DNA of 64,000 bases. Origin: Opitutales bacterium (lineage in GTDB: Bacteria > Verrucomicrobiota > Verrucomicrobiia > Opitutales > UBA2987). Positions 34,740 through 43,077 of this stretch are shown here, in pieces. The notes under the pieces were generated by a model. That model had not been told where the DNA came from. It did not search any database and saw only the letters and a list, made by a program, of their open reading frames with translations. Location of the stretch: assembly GCA_021772515.1 (NCBI GenBank), contig JAJFLU010000022.1, positions 62,001-126,000 on the forward strand. The letters run 5' to 3'. The stretch's first letter is position 1. Every line of letters begins with the position of its first letter. The position numbers were made by a program, and so were the translations under genes.

Positions 34740-35948
34740 TCAGGCAGGAATCTCCGTAATAATCCCTTCTAGCAATACCAGTGGTTGATCGCCGGTTGGT
34801 TTGATGTGGGCATTCATGTCGGCGGGAATTCCCACGTGGTCGCGCTCCTCGATCGCTGCCTTGGCCGGGCCGATTGTTATTTCAGCCGCCCCTTTGGACA
34901 CCGAATAGATTTTGTAAATGTCTCCGCCCAGGGAGAGACCATCGCTGCCTACTTTTATCAATGACATTTCGAGGGCGCCAACCTCTCCCGAGGCCGTGGC
35001 GGTGGCGGGAATTATTACCTCACTGTGCGTCCCCGTCCAACTGGCGGCCCGCTCGATTTCACGTTCGATAAAGACGCTGTGGTTCATTTCGGGTGAATTG
35101 AGGGGAACCAGTTTTAAGTTTTCGGTATCCTTTTCTCGCGGATCGACATCGAAAAATACGCCCCAACCCCCGAGAGTGAGCGAACCGAAAATGAAGGGTA
35201 CCCAATGTTCAGTTTCCTCCAGATTATCGAGCCCGTGGTCCACATTTATGGGGATGGGCATGGCGTAGCCCTCGCGGATTTCGGTGGCGTAGTCGCCCAA
35301 AAATGTTCTCCCGTGCATGGGAGAGTAGCCCAGATGGATTTCCACTCCGGCACGATGGCGGTGGGAGGTTGCGCCGATCAATGGCCCCGGTAATTGGGTG
35401 GTATTCCACGAATGGTGGTCGCCATAAACGAGCGGAACAATGGTAATGCCGAGGTTAGGGACGACAAAGCTGCCCTGCTTGGGGAGTCGATCATCACTGG
35501 CCGTGAAGATTCCATTGCCGCCGGAAATTCGCTCCATGTTTTGCCGAAAAAGATCGAGGATTTGCCCTTTTTCAACGGTGGGATCGAGAAGGCAATCGGC
35601 TTTCAGAAAATCCAGAGTCTGGTGCGCCTTTTTGTCGTAAAAATAGAGGGTATTGAGAGCGGCTCGAAAATCTCGGGGGACGGGCAGGGCGGCCTGCGCT
35701 TCGAGTTCCCGGAGGGTGGCCAGTGCCGAGGCCATCGGTTCCGAGGGAGGCTGGTCGGCTGTTTTTGGCAAATTTTGCAGATTGATTCGGCAGGCGTAAA
35801 AAGCGCCGATAGTTTGGGTGCGATACCCGTAGGAATAGAGTCGGGCAAGCGCGATATCCTGATCGGTAAAATGAAAAGCGCTGCGGTGGTTTTGGTGGCT
35901 CCACTCGGCTTTTTCGATTAGCTGTCGATAGGGTTCAGCCTCATTCAT
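34740..35948 (-). CDS. Cupin-type protein of unknown function
   Basis: About 402 residues from the ATG at 35948 (an ATG at 35966 is also in frame). AGGA nine bases upstream favours 35948, which gives an 8-base overlap with the dehydrogenase gene. I do not recognise the family. A cupin-like metal motif is visible in TSHRHRAGVEIHLGYSPMHG, with GPLIGA just before it. A second barrel-like half ends with AAIEERDHVGIPADMNAHIK and a final TGDQPLVLLEGIITEIPA strand, again cupin-style. The N-terminal 150 residues are helical. It may be a sugar- or amino acid-related dioxygenase or isomerase. Its coupling to a threonine-dehydrogenase-like SDR suggests a shared pathway. The stop lies within an intergenic repeat. 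Confidence 0.5.
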   Translation of the reverse strand: MNEAEPYRQLIEKAEWSHQNHRSAFHFTDQDIALARLYSYGYRTQTIGAFYACRINLQNLPKTADQPPSEPMASALATLRELEAQAALPVPRDFRAALNTLYFYDKKAHQTLDFLKADCLLDPTVEKGQILDLFRQNMERISGGNGIFTASDDRLPKQGSFVVPNLGITIVPLVYGDHHSWNTTQLPGPLIGATSHRHRAGVEIHLGYSPMHGRTFLGDYATEIREGYAMPIPINVDHGLDNLEETEHWVPFIFGSLTLGGWGVFFDVDPREKDTENLKLVPLNSPEMNHSVFIEREIERAASWTGTHSEVIIPATATASGEVGALEMSLIKVGSDGLSLGGDIYKIYSVSKGAAEITIGPAKAAIEERDHVGIPADMNAHIKPTGDQPLVLLEGIITEIPA

Positions 35949-36894
35949 GGGTCGAGTCCTGTTCATTTTGCAAAGTGGCGATCACCTCGTCGGCCATGCG
36001 GTCGAGATCGTAGGTTTCCTGCCAACCCCAGTCCTCGCGGGCATGGTGGTCATCAAGGGCGTGGGGCCAACTATCGACCATGGCGGTTTGGAGGGGCTCG
36101 GGGTTGTAGGTAATCTTCACGTGGGGAAGGCGCGCTTTGACAACTGTCTCGAGTTCTCCCGGAGTGACGCCACGGGCATGGATGTTGTAGGAGCGGCGGG
36201 TTAAATTTTCCTCGGGAGCATCGTGGATGAGGAGAAAGGATTTGATGGCGTCGGCGATATAGACGATGGGGATGCTCGAATCGGGCCTCAGGTAAAATTC
36301 GTAGGCGCCATTGTTAACCGCCTCCAGAAATACCTCGGAGGTAAATCGACCTGCGCCACCCAGCATTCCTCGCGGAGCGATCACCGAGGGAAATCGTATG
36401 GCCCGGAAATCGAGTCCAAAGCGGTGGTGATAATACACCCCGAGCAGCTCACCGGCAACTTTTGTGACACCGTAAAGGCTGGCCGGCCACATGGGCGAAT
36501 CGATGTCGAGGGGGGAGGGCAGTCCCGCGCCGTAGGTGGCCAGAGTGCTGGAGAAAATGAATTTCTTAACACCACCGAGCCGAGCCGCTTCGAGGGTGTT
36601 GCGGATGCCCTCCATGTTGATCGTCCATGCGCGATCCCGCTCGTTTTCCGCCTGTGCCGAGAGGATTGCCCCGAGGTGAAAAATACTGTCGATTTTTTCA
36701 TTCTGGACCGCCCCGACCACCGCATCGCGATCGGTGAGGTCGCCCTTGATGATTTTGCACTGGTCAAACTCCTCCGAAGGGATGAACGGTTGATCGTTCA
36801 AATCAAAAATAACCACCCGATCCCCACGGCGTACCAAAGGGATCAGGAGCCTCGAGCCGAGATTACCAGTGCCGCCGGTCAGTAAAACATTCAT
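35941..36894 (-). CDS. Short-chain dehydrogenase of the L-threonine 3-dehydrogenase (SDR) type
   Basis: A 317-residue extended SDR. The NAD site is VLLTGGTGNLGSRLLIPLV and the catalytic Ser and YxxxK are in FIFSSTLATYG and SLYGVTKVAGELLGVYY. The C-terminal half matches SDR-type threonine dehydrogenases: AIRFPSVIAPRGMLGG, then VYIADAIKSFLLIH, RRSYNIHARGVTPGELE and the end pattern MVDSWPHALDDHHAREDWGW. These enzymes oxidise threonine to 2-amino-3-oxobutyrate. Related SDRs act on sugar acids, so the substrate is not certain. It is followed with an overlap by the cupin gene, and the PEP-CTERM gene ends 13 bases upstream. Confidence 0.8.
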   Translation of the reverse strand: MNVLLTGGTGNLGSRLLIPLVRRGDRVVIFDLNDQPFIPSEEFDQCKIIKGDLTDRDAVVGAVQNEKIDSIFHLGAILSAQAENERDRAWTINMEGIRNTLEAARLGGVKKFIFSSTLATYGAGLPSPLDIDSPMWPASLYGVTKVAGELLGVYYHHRFGLDFRAIRFPSVIAPRGMLGGAGRFTSEVFLEAVNNGAYEFYLRPDSSIPIVYIADAIKSFLLIHDAPEENLTRRSYNIHARGVTPGELETVVKARLPHVKITYNPEPLQTAMVDSWPHALDDHHAREDWGWQETYDLDRMADEVIATLQNEQDSTHE

Positions 36895-36907
36895 TTTGAT
36901 ATTCGCC

Positions 36908-37519
36908 CTATAATCGTTTCCTCAAAACCATTACGGCCAAGCCGAAAAAGAGCAAGATGGAAACAGAGGGCTCGGGTATGGCGATGGCCCCGGCGAGGAT
37001 GCCCACGCCAGGCTCCGACTCATAAGCAAAATCGAAAAAGAACCCTCCCAATCCTGCAAACTCTCTTATTTGAATCCACCCGTAATGCGTTTCCCCCTCA
37101 ATTTCAAATTCCGCACCCATGAAGGCCGTTAGATTAGTGAAAGCACCGTCGCATTGAACACCGATGGGGGTTGACATACAACTTGAAATAAAGGCCTTGT
37201 CGCCCCACCATTGCGCCCCATTTGCATTATCTATTGCTTCTCCAATCGAAAAGCCTGCATCCAAAGGAGCCAAATTATTCTCAAAAACTGTGATAATTCT
37301 ATTATTTCCTTGCGGCCTTAATGTAAATCCTGAATTTGAAGCCGAAAAGATTAAATCAATCGCGCCATCACCATTGAAATCAAAATCCTTGGTAGCTAGA
37401 GAAACGAAAACAAAAGACTCTTCGTCCTCAGGGATGTCCACATAGATAATAACTGCCGAACAGTTTAGAGTCGACAGACTACCGATTGCGAAGGCACACC
37501 AGAATAATAATTTTCTCAT
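36908..37519 (-). CDS. PEP-CTERM exported protein
   Basis: A 203-residue protein with an N-terminal signal peptide (about 1-22, LLFWCAFAIGSLSTLNCSA) and a C-terminal sorting tail. The tail is the PEP motif IPEPSVS, a hydrophobic helix LLFFGLAVMVL and a basic end RKRL. PEP-CTERM tails are processed by exosortase and are linked to extracellular polysaccharide, but no exosortase gene is in the window. The body (about 25-170) contains FDFNGDGAIDLIFSAS (a calcium-loop-like DxNxDG) and HYGWIQIREF, common in this class. The function is unknown. It lies 3 bases after the subtilase stop (37523), so both are probably cotranscribed. Confidence 0.85.
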   Translation of the reverse strand: MRKLLFWCAFAIGSLSTLNCSAVIIYVDIPEDEESFVFVSLATKDFDFNGDGAIDLIFSASNSGFTLRPQGNNRIITVFENNLAPLDAGFSIGEAIDNANGAQWWGDKAFISSCMSTPIGVQCDGAFTNLTAFMGAEFEIEGETHYGWIQIREFAGLGGFFFDFAYESEPGVGILAGAIAIPEPSVSILLFFGLAVMVLRKRL

Positions 37520-37522
37520 CGG

Positions 37523-39847
37523 TTATTTCGTTTCTACCACTCGAAAGAACTTTTTATCGAGTGGTGATGAGTAAGGAACGGTCAGTTCTGTTGTCGTCCT
37601 GAGAGCGGAGAAATCACTCGTGACATCAGTAAAGGCCGAAAGTAAATCATCTGAAATTTGAACCTTGTAACGTTTCCCTACCTCACTCGGCCAGTCCAGA
37701 AAGAACTCATCATTGGGAAGTAAAGCCAAGTTTTCGGCCTTGAAGAATCGTTTTTTATCGGCCTTGTTTCCCGTTATTATTATCGAGACGAATTGATTAG
37801 CATCCGAAGTGTTCACCAATATGTATTTGTCTATTGTCGGATCAAATCCCGGCTCTCCAGATTGAATGAGGACAGGGACTTCCAAGTTTCCTTTGTGAGT
37901 GATCTTGATTATATATTCGCCATCGGCTACCGGACTCGTAATAACAACTTGCTCCACGTTGTCCCTTGTATTGTCACCGGTAAAGGCATTGGAATCTGGG
38001 GCAGCCGGATTGAGGACAAAAGGATGAAAGTCCGAGCCTGTGGGCGGTGTGACTCTCAAATCCAAGTCATTTACCAACATCAGCGTTGTCGGGTCCAGAC
38101 TATCAGGCAATACATCACCGTTTGAATCTGAGTAAGGCGGGTCAGTCCAACATATTGTCACCCTTAATTGCTCATTGCCTGCCGCAATAACAGGAAATTC
38201 AATAAACTCCCCATGAGGCAATTCTACTTCCTTGATATGCGATACTTCTGTTTCACTTACTGAGTTCGCCACTACAACCTCACCGGCTGAAACAGAATTC
38301 AGCAATCCCCACCCAAACCTGTAATCAGGGCCAGGGTTTCCGGCATCATCAGCAGTATGAATTGCGATGCCCCGAAGTGTTGAAGCAAGCATCGGAGTAT
38401 CGCTCACATCCTCTTTATGAAGTTGCTGAATTAAGTTGAGGGATCCGGTAACATTTGGAGCGGAGAAACTTGTTCCCGATACTGTTGCATAAGATGATAC
38501 ACTGGCAGTATCAGAAGTGAAAACATTATCTCCATTTGCTACCAAATCGGGCTTAATTCTTCCATCATCGGTGGGCCCCAGACTTGTGAATGAGGATAGA
38601 ATAACATCTTGTGGGCTAGTATAACCACCGGCTATGTCTCCTACCGATCCGATGACTAAGTTATTTTTTGCAATTGCCTGTGGTGGTAATGTTTCAAATC
38701 CTGTCGCGCCACCATCAGCAGGCCTGGAAGTTGTGCTGAAAAACCCACTACCTTCGATAAAAATGACGTGTAATGAACCAGGGGGTGGCCCTTGTCCAGA
38801 AGCGTCTCTATGATTACCCGCCGACCAAATGGGAAGATAGGTTTGCGAAAGGTAAACTACCTGATCAATCGATTGTGGTTCTTCTTGGTAAAACCCAAAT
38901 TTGAAATCATCGCTTTGGCTTATAGCTGTATCTCCGAGCCAAAACCATGGTGTTTCAGCAACTAACCCGGGTATGAACTCCCACCCTGCGCGCAAGCTAT
39001 AAGAATGATTTGAAATTATTAATTCATCGTTTGCTGCCGCCACTGTCATTTCGCCAAAATCATCTATATGATTGTATGCAGAAAGATTTGCTCGCCACGA
39101 CATTCCGTTGGCAGAAGGATTAACTCCACCAGCAATTAAAGTTCCTGCTACCCATGTCGCGTGCTGTGCAATTGAGCCAGGGGAATCTATTTGCGTGACA
39201 CGAGAAGGGCCAAGATCGGTAAACTCATTGTGAGTTGAGTATACTCCTCCCCCAACTTCCCAAATTCCGATTGTCGTGTTTGTCCCATCCAGATCATATT
39301 GAGTAGTGCCACCGGGCCATATCTCATCAGTTGAAATAGTGTCAGCAGCATTCAAATTGTCTGTACCATTATAGAGAGGGATGCCGTTTCTGAATCTCAC
39401 TAAAGAGATTGCTCCACCATCAGCAAAGACTTTCTTCGCAGGAAGCCCTATCTGTTGGGCTTGTAGTTCCGCTGCTTCTCTGTCTGCTTGCTGCTTGGAT
39501 TTCAGTCTTTCTCCCCTTGCCGTCAGTTGAGCCTTTCGTTTTACCGCCAGTGATTCGGCAGACTCGGGCTGCTGTTTATCCGCAATCCATACTCTCTGGG
39601 CAACTTTTCTTCCCCTCGCGACTTTCTCTTGACTTGGCAGAAATTTACTGGACGACCTGACCGGCGCTGAAGCCTGAGCCGCCAAAAGCATGGCCTTGGT
39701 CTCAGCAGTCAGTGTTTCGACTTGCTCCGATACCTCGTAGAATTTCAGGAAAAGGGCTTGCGTTTCCTTGGTCATTTCGTCGAAACCGGGAATATGCTGC
39801 CTGGCTTGGGCGAGCGCCGATGTTTTATCGGGTTGAGGGGCAGCCAC
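37523..39847 (-). CDS. Subtilisin-family (S8) serine protease
   Basis: 774 residues from the in-frame GTG at 39847. The helical propeptide-like region is at 20-140 and the catalytic domain at about 185-520. H229 is in SIAQHATWVAGTLIAGG, N345 in WSAGNHRD is the oxyanion residue, and S460 is in VSGTSFSAPNVTGS. The position of the catalytic Asp reads Glu (E197 in TIGIWEVGGGVYSTHNEF), a variation to check. A proprotein-like beta-sandwich follows (VTICWTDPPYSDSNGDVL to IKITHKGNLEVPV). A C-terminal module with DEFFLDWPSEVGKRYKVQ is of the kind seen in verrucomicrobial surface proteins. As read, it has no signal peptide. One is encoded just upstream in another frame (separate entry). Confidence 0.82.
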   Translation of the reverse strand: MAAPQPDKTSALAQARQHIPGFDEMTKETQALFLKFYEVSEQVETLTAETKAMLLAAQASAPVRSSSKFLPSQEKVARGRKVAQRVWIADKQQPESAESLAVKRKAQLTARGERLKSKQQADREAAELQAQQIGLPAKKVFADGGAISLVRFRNGIPLYNGTDNLNAADTISTDEIWPGGTTQYDLDGTNTTIGIWEVGGGVYSTHNEFTDLGPSRVTQIDSPGSIAQHATWVAGTLIAGGVNPSANGMSWRANLSAYNHIDDFGEMTVAAANDELIISNHSYSLRAGWEFIPGLVAETPWFWLGDTAISQSDDFKFGFYQEEPQSIDQVVYLSQTYLPIWSAGNHRDASGQGPPPGSLHVIFIEGSGFFSTTSRPADGGATGFETLPPQAIAKNNLVIGSVGDIAGGYTSPQDVILSSFTSLGPTDDGRIKPDLVANGDNVFTSDTASVSSYATVSGTSFSAPNVTGSLNLIQQLHKEDVSDTPMLASTLRGIAIHTADDAGNPGPDYRFGWGLLNSVSAGEVVVANSVSETEVSHIKEVELPHGEFIEFPVIAAGNEQLRVTICWTDPPYSDSNGDVLPDSLDPTTLMLVNDLDLRVTPPTGSDFHPFVLNPAAPDSNAFTGDNTRDNVEQVVITSPVADGEYIIKITHKGNLEVPVLIQSGEPGFDPTIDKYILVNTSDANQFVSIIITGNKADKKRFFKAENLALLPNDEFFLDWPSEVGKRYKVQISDDLLSAFTDVTSDFSALRTTTELTVPYSSPLDKKFFRVVETK

Positions 39848-39945
39848 TTCCGTCTGTGCGAGGACGGTGGCGTAGGGTGTTGCCGTAAAACGGCGGCGGC
39901 GAACATTATAGTTCTGGCGGATTTTATAAGTGTCAGTGTTTTCAT
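39848..39945 (-). pseudogene. Out-of-frame signal peptide of the S8 protease
   Basis: An ATG at 39945 reads MKTLTLIKSARTIMFAAAV in a frame that stops matching the protease at a TTTT run (plus-strand AAAA at 39887-39890). Reading one base on gives FTATPYATVLAQTEVAAPQ, continuous with the protease. Joined, the two halves make a perfect signal peptide with a VLAQ cleavage site. One missing base in the run would explain this, either as a true frameshift or a sequencing error. Confidence 0.7.
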
Positions 39946-40053
39946 AGCCGTTAGGTACTAGAGAGCCAAACGATCTATGGCAAGCGAAATTTCGTGGAAA
40001 AACCGAATTTTCTAACTTAGAGCTACATTTTGATAATATTCGTTTTTGTCGAT

Positions 40054-40524
40054 TCAGCGGTCGATGGTTTGCTCCTTTTTGGGTAGGTCTTTAAACTTTT
40101 CTTTGGCTGTTTCTTCGTCCCATCTTGGGTAAAAATTGTAGGTTAGAATAGCGATGGCGATCGCGATACCGATAAAAATGGCGGCCCAGATCATACAGCC
40201 TTTCCGGGTGTCGGCCAAATTCATTTGAGAGCCGCTGTAGGCTTGAATATCGGGGTCGTGCGTCGCCGGGAATTCCTTTGCCTCGGCGGCAATTTGAGCG
40301 GGGGCCTGAGGTTGTCGGGCGGGTGTTGCGATGGTGGTTTCAGGAGCGGTTTTTTCCGGGGGAGGGGAAACCACGGTTTGCTGCTGGATTGACGGGGCTG
40401 GCGAATGTTGAGGCTGGCTGCTGCTGCCGCCATCTCGAATTTCGCCGATGCGGGAGTTTATCAGTTCGAGTTGTTTTTCGAGGAGCGTTTTTTGCTCGAG
40501 TAGTTCCTGGAGGGTAAATTTCAC
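40054..40524 (-). CDS. Small coiled-coil, single-TM protein of unknown function
   Basis: A 156-residue protein starting at GTG 40524. The N-terminal helix (LQELLEQKTLLEKQLELINS, residues 5-24) can form a coiled coil. A Pro/Gln/Ala-rich disordered linker follows (35-90). One TM helix lies at about 110-130 (MIWAAIFIGIAIAIAILTY), and the charged C-terminal tail (EETAKEKFKDLPKKEQ) comes after. I do not recognise the family. It lies 108 bases before the start of the frameshifted subtilase on the same strand, and its upstream region holds a repeat. Confidence 0.5.
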   Translation of the reverse strand: MKFTLQELLEQKTLLEKQLELINSRIGEIRDGGSSSQPQHSPAPSIQQQTVVSPPPEKTAPETTIATPARQPQAPAQIAAEAKEFPATHDPDIQAYSGSQMNLADTRKGCMIWAAIFIGIAIAIAILTYNFYPRWDEETAKEKFKDLPKKEQTIDR

Positions 40525-40595
40525 TCTAGAACTTTAGGCGCAATGGGTCGGAGTGGTCAAGCGTTTGGTCTGATTTAGGGCGAATGTGAGGGAAT

Positions 40596-40687
40596 CGCAC
40601 ACCTTCAGAGTGCAGGGATTGATGGATTGCATTGGGTCCCCGGGTTTCACCCGAGGCTGGCGAATGGCACACCTTCCGCGTGCAGGG
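40596..40687. repeat. Intergenic repeat pair (CACACCTTC...GTGCAGGG)
   Basis: Two 22-base copies, CGCACACCTTCAGAGTGCAGGG (40596-40617) and GGCACACCTTCCGCGTGCAGGG (40666-40687), are 70 bases apart and both are preceded by GCGAATG-like sequence. Between them lies GGGTTTCACCCGAGGCTGG. The 286-base gap (40525-40810) also contains a GCGTTTGG/GCGTTTAGG pair (at 40561 and 40739). Such sequence is typical of multicopy intergenic elements, and I see no gene in it. Open frames here are translated repeats. Confidence 0.55.
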
Positions 40688-40810
40688 GGATTTTCGAGGC
40701 AATCCTGGTGCGGCTCCGCTTTTGGGTGGAATGGGCAAGCGTTTAGGGCGAGACGAATACCCTTCGCTTGGCGTGTGGGGTGACCTATGGACTTCGTTTG
40801 CCGGAGGAGA

Positions 40811-41059
40811 CTAGTTGGTGGATTCTACCGATACTCGACGGTGGGGGCCATCCCAATTTACTTTTCCATCGGCGAGGGCGAAGAGTGTAAAATCGCGACC
40901 GAGGCCGACATTTCTGCCGGGGTGTATCTTGGTTCCCCGCTGCCGCATGATGATGTTTCCGCAGATGACGACTTCGCCGTCGTATTTTTTAACACCGAGT
41001 CGTTTGCTGTTGCTATCGCGTCCGTTTCTCGAAGTTCCCTGTCCTTTTTTATGTGCCAT
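40811..41059 (-). CDS. rpmA: 50S ribosomal protein L27
   Basis: An 82-residue protein with the hallmark L27 start [20 protein letters not shown] (no N-terminal cleavable extension) and the conserved [20 protein letters not shown] and [20 protein letters not shown]27 sits at the peptidyl transferase centre, and its N-terminal tail contacts tRNA. It is encoded 38 bases downstream of rplU, the usual pairing in bacteria, and both use the minus strand. Confidence 0.97.
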   Translation of the reverse strand: MAHKKGQGTSRNGRDSNSKRLGVKKYDGEVVICGNIIMRQRGTKIHPGRNVGLGRDFTLFALADGKVNWDGPHRRVSVESTN

Positions 41060-41097
41060 GGATTATTTCCTCAATAAATTTTAACTGTCGATCACTC

Positions 41098-41415
41098 TCA
41101 GGAGGCTTGGATTGATTCGATTTTGATGACCGAAATTTCCTGCCGGTGGCCTCTTTTACGGCGGTAGCCCTTGCGGCGTTTCTTTTTGAAAACTATCACC
41201 TTTTTGGCACGCTTGTTCTCGAGAACTTTTGCCGTTACGGACGCGCCTTCGACGCAGGGGCTGCCAAAAGAAGCCTCGGCCCCTTCGCCAACCATGAGCA
41301 CCTCGCCAATGGTTACGGTGTCCCCAGCGGTGGTGTCAACGTAGCGGTTAACCTGGAGAATATCTCCCTCTGTGACGGTAAATTGGCGACCCTGTGTCTT
41401 AATTGTGGCTTTCAT
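41098..41415 (-). CDS. rplU: 50S ribosomal protein L21
   Basis: A 105-residue protein with the L21 pattern [40 protein letters not shown], and a basic C-terminus with [18 protein letters not shown] followed by the closing strand SVIKIESI. It binds 23S rRNA in the large subunit. The leader (41416-41468) contains an inverted CTTGCGT/GCAAG-like pair that could be a promoter or attenuator. rpmA follows in the same operon. Here the usual neighbour obg is not visible. Confidence 0.97.
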   Translation of the reverse strand: MKATIKTQGRQFTVTEGDILQVNRYVDTTAGDTVTIGEVLMVGEGAEASFGSPCVEGASVTAKVLENKRAKKVIVFKKKRRKGYRRKRGHRQEISVIKIESIQAS

Positions 41416-41468
41416 GGTGAAAAAACGGGCAAATATTCACTTGCATTCAAAAAACGCAAGCCCTTTTA

Positions 41469-42272
41469 GTGTTATTTGTTGTCTTTGGCGGAAGGTTTTT
41501 GCAAAGCAACCGCATAATAATTGTTTTGGAATCGGAGGAGGTCAAACATTTCTATAGCCAACGCGAGGTGGTTCGCCAATACGGCGAGGCGGCCATGCGG
41601 GTTGGTTTATGGGTTTCCGAGGAGATTGTTTTTAATCGTTTCTTCAAGCCGGAGGATGCCCTTCTCGATCTCGGGACGGGGGCGGGCAGAATCGCACTGG
41701 GGCTTTACAAGATTGGCTTCAAAAACATCATGGGGGTCGATTTTTCAAATGAAATGGTGCGGGAGGCCCGTGAATTAGCGGACTCGTTGAAGTATCAGAT
41801 TACCTTTCGGAGGGGGGATGCGCTCGATCTCGATTTCGAGGAAGGGCGGTTCGACGGAATGATATTCGGGTTCAATGGGCTGATGCAAATTCCTGGGAAG
41901 GAAAGCCGCAGCCGGGCGTTGACTGAAATTTTTCGGGTTTTGCGTCCGGGAGGGCGGTTTATTTTCACCACCCACGATCGGCATTTGAGGCGGTTTAAAA
42001 AATTTTGGACGAAGGAGAAATTCCTTTGGCGAAGTGGCAAACAAAAACCGGAGTTGGATGATTTTGGGGACCGCTACGAGAGCACACCGGTGGGAAATCT
42101 ATTTATCCATGTCCCGACAACCCAGGAAATACGGGCAGCGCTGAAATTGGCCGGATTCAAGGTGGAAGCCGATGAGACCCGATCGAGCTTGGCAAATGAG
42201 CCCTTTCCGGTGCGTGGGTTTTCCGACGAATGCCGGTTTTGGGTCGCCCAAAAACCGTTGATCGCCGATTAA
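41469..42272 (+). CDS. Class I SAM-dependent methyltransferase
   Basis: A 267-residue frame from a GTG at 41469. A TTG at 41526, giving MESEEVKHFYSQRE, is an alternative start, because the first 19 codons look non-coding. The motif I stretch is LLDLGTGAGRIALGLYKIGF, followed by IMGVDFSNEMVREA (acidic residue after strand 2), the QITFRRGDALDLDF region and a late LRPGGRFIFTTHDR. This is a typical Methyltransf_25 or Methyltransf_11 fold. The substrate is unknown. It diverges from the L21-L27 operon and converges on the coiled-coil gene at 42287. Confidence 0.78.
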   Translation: MLFVVFGGRFLQSNRIIIVLESEEVKHFYSQREVVRQYGEAAMRVGLWVSEEIVFNRFFKPEDALLDLGTGAGRIALGLYKIGFKNIMGVDFSNEMVREARELADSLKYQITFRRGDALDLDFEEGRFDGMIFGFNGLMQIPGKESRSRALTEIFRVLRPGGRFIFTTHDRHLRRFKKFWTKEKFLWRSGKQKPELDDFGDRYESTPVGNLFIHVPTTQEIRAALKLAGFKVEADETRSSLANEPFPVRGFSDECRFWVAQKPLIAD

Positions 42273-42286
42273 AGGCGGTGTTTTAT

Positions 42287-42985
42287 TTAGTTGTTGCCTT
42301 GGCCCAACCCGATGGCTTTTAAGAGGTCGGCGATGAGGTCGAGAAGGTCTCTGGTTTCGCCCGGGGTCCGGCCCTCGCGGATGAGAGCGCCCGCGGTTTT
42401 ACTCTGGCGGGCGAGCGCTGATTCGTATTTTGCCTGAAGAGCGGCCTGTTGTTGGGCCAGCATTGTCAGGTTATCCTCTTTTGCCTGCAATTCCTGTTTA
42501 ACACGCTCAAGCTCGGCCATAACTTCGGGATCTTCCGCGTCCTTGGCCTTCGCCTCGGTGAGGGCGAGCAATTGCCTGTTGGATTCGCGTTGGGCCTCCT
42601 CCAGAGCTTTGACCTTTTCGGCGACGGCCAGCATGGCCTGCTCGGCTTTCCGGCGTTCCTCGGCTTCCTGGACCAATTGTTCCCTCAGATCGGCGATGCG
42701 TTTCAGCCGCTCCGCTTCATCTTTCTGGGCCTTGAGCTCGGCCATTCGGCGTGCGTCTTCGGCATTTTTGCGGCCATCGGCTTCCTGCTTGGCGATCCGT
42801 TCGGCCAATTCCTTCAACTCGGCGTTTTGATTGGTGGCATCCTCGAGTTTTCGTTCCCAATCCTCGGATAGGGCCTGCTCTTCGGCCATCGCGCTTAGAT
42901 GTTGATCATTCAGCTTTTTGTAGACAACCCAGAATCCACCGGCGAGAATTAGAACCAGAACTATAAATATAATGTTTTTTACCAT
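42287..42985 (-). CDS. Membrane-anchored coiled-coil protein
   Basis: About 232 residues. The first 20 are a TM or signal anchor (VKNIIFIVLVLILAGGFWVV) and the rest is almost entirely coiled coil (about 28-205), rich in Glu, Lys, Ala and Gln. The stretch continues through EAERLKRIADLREQLVQEAE and similar. The C-terminus ends LLDLIADLLKAIGLGQGNN. A strong GGAGG lies five bases before the start. I do not recognise a family. It could be a cell-envelope or chromosome-organisation protein of the TolA/KID-repeat type, by composition only. Confidence 0.6.
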   Translation of the reverse strand: MVKNIIFIVLVLILAGGFWVVYKKLNDQHLSAMAEEQALSEDWERKLEDATNQNAELKELAERIAKQEADGRKNAEDARRMAELKAQKDEAERLKRIADLREQLVQEAEERRKAEQAMLAVAEKVKALEEAQRESNRQLLALTEAKAKDAEDPEVMAELERVKQELQAKEDNLTMLAQQQAALQAKYESALARQSKTAGALIREGRTPGETRDLLDLIADLLKAIGLGQGNN

Positions 42986-43077
42986 AAAACCTCCATGAGT
43001 ATAGAGTTAGTTAGCACAATTTCAGGGATTAATAAAGCTTTCCTTTCAGGTTTTCCAATTTTTCAAAATAGTTGCTG

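Noticed and set aside
34490-34740. Possible CRISPR-like array
   Set aside because: The repeated units are purine-rich, imperfect, only two copies, with no equal spacers and no cas genes.
40586-40814. Short open frames in the L27 downstream region
   Set aside because: They are translations of an intergenic repeat (repeated SHTFRVQG-type peptides), not genes.
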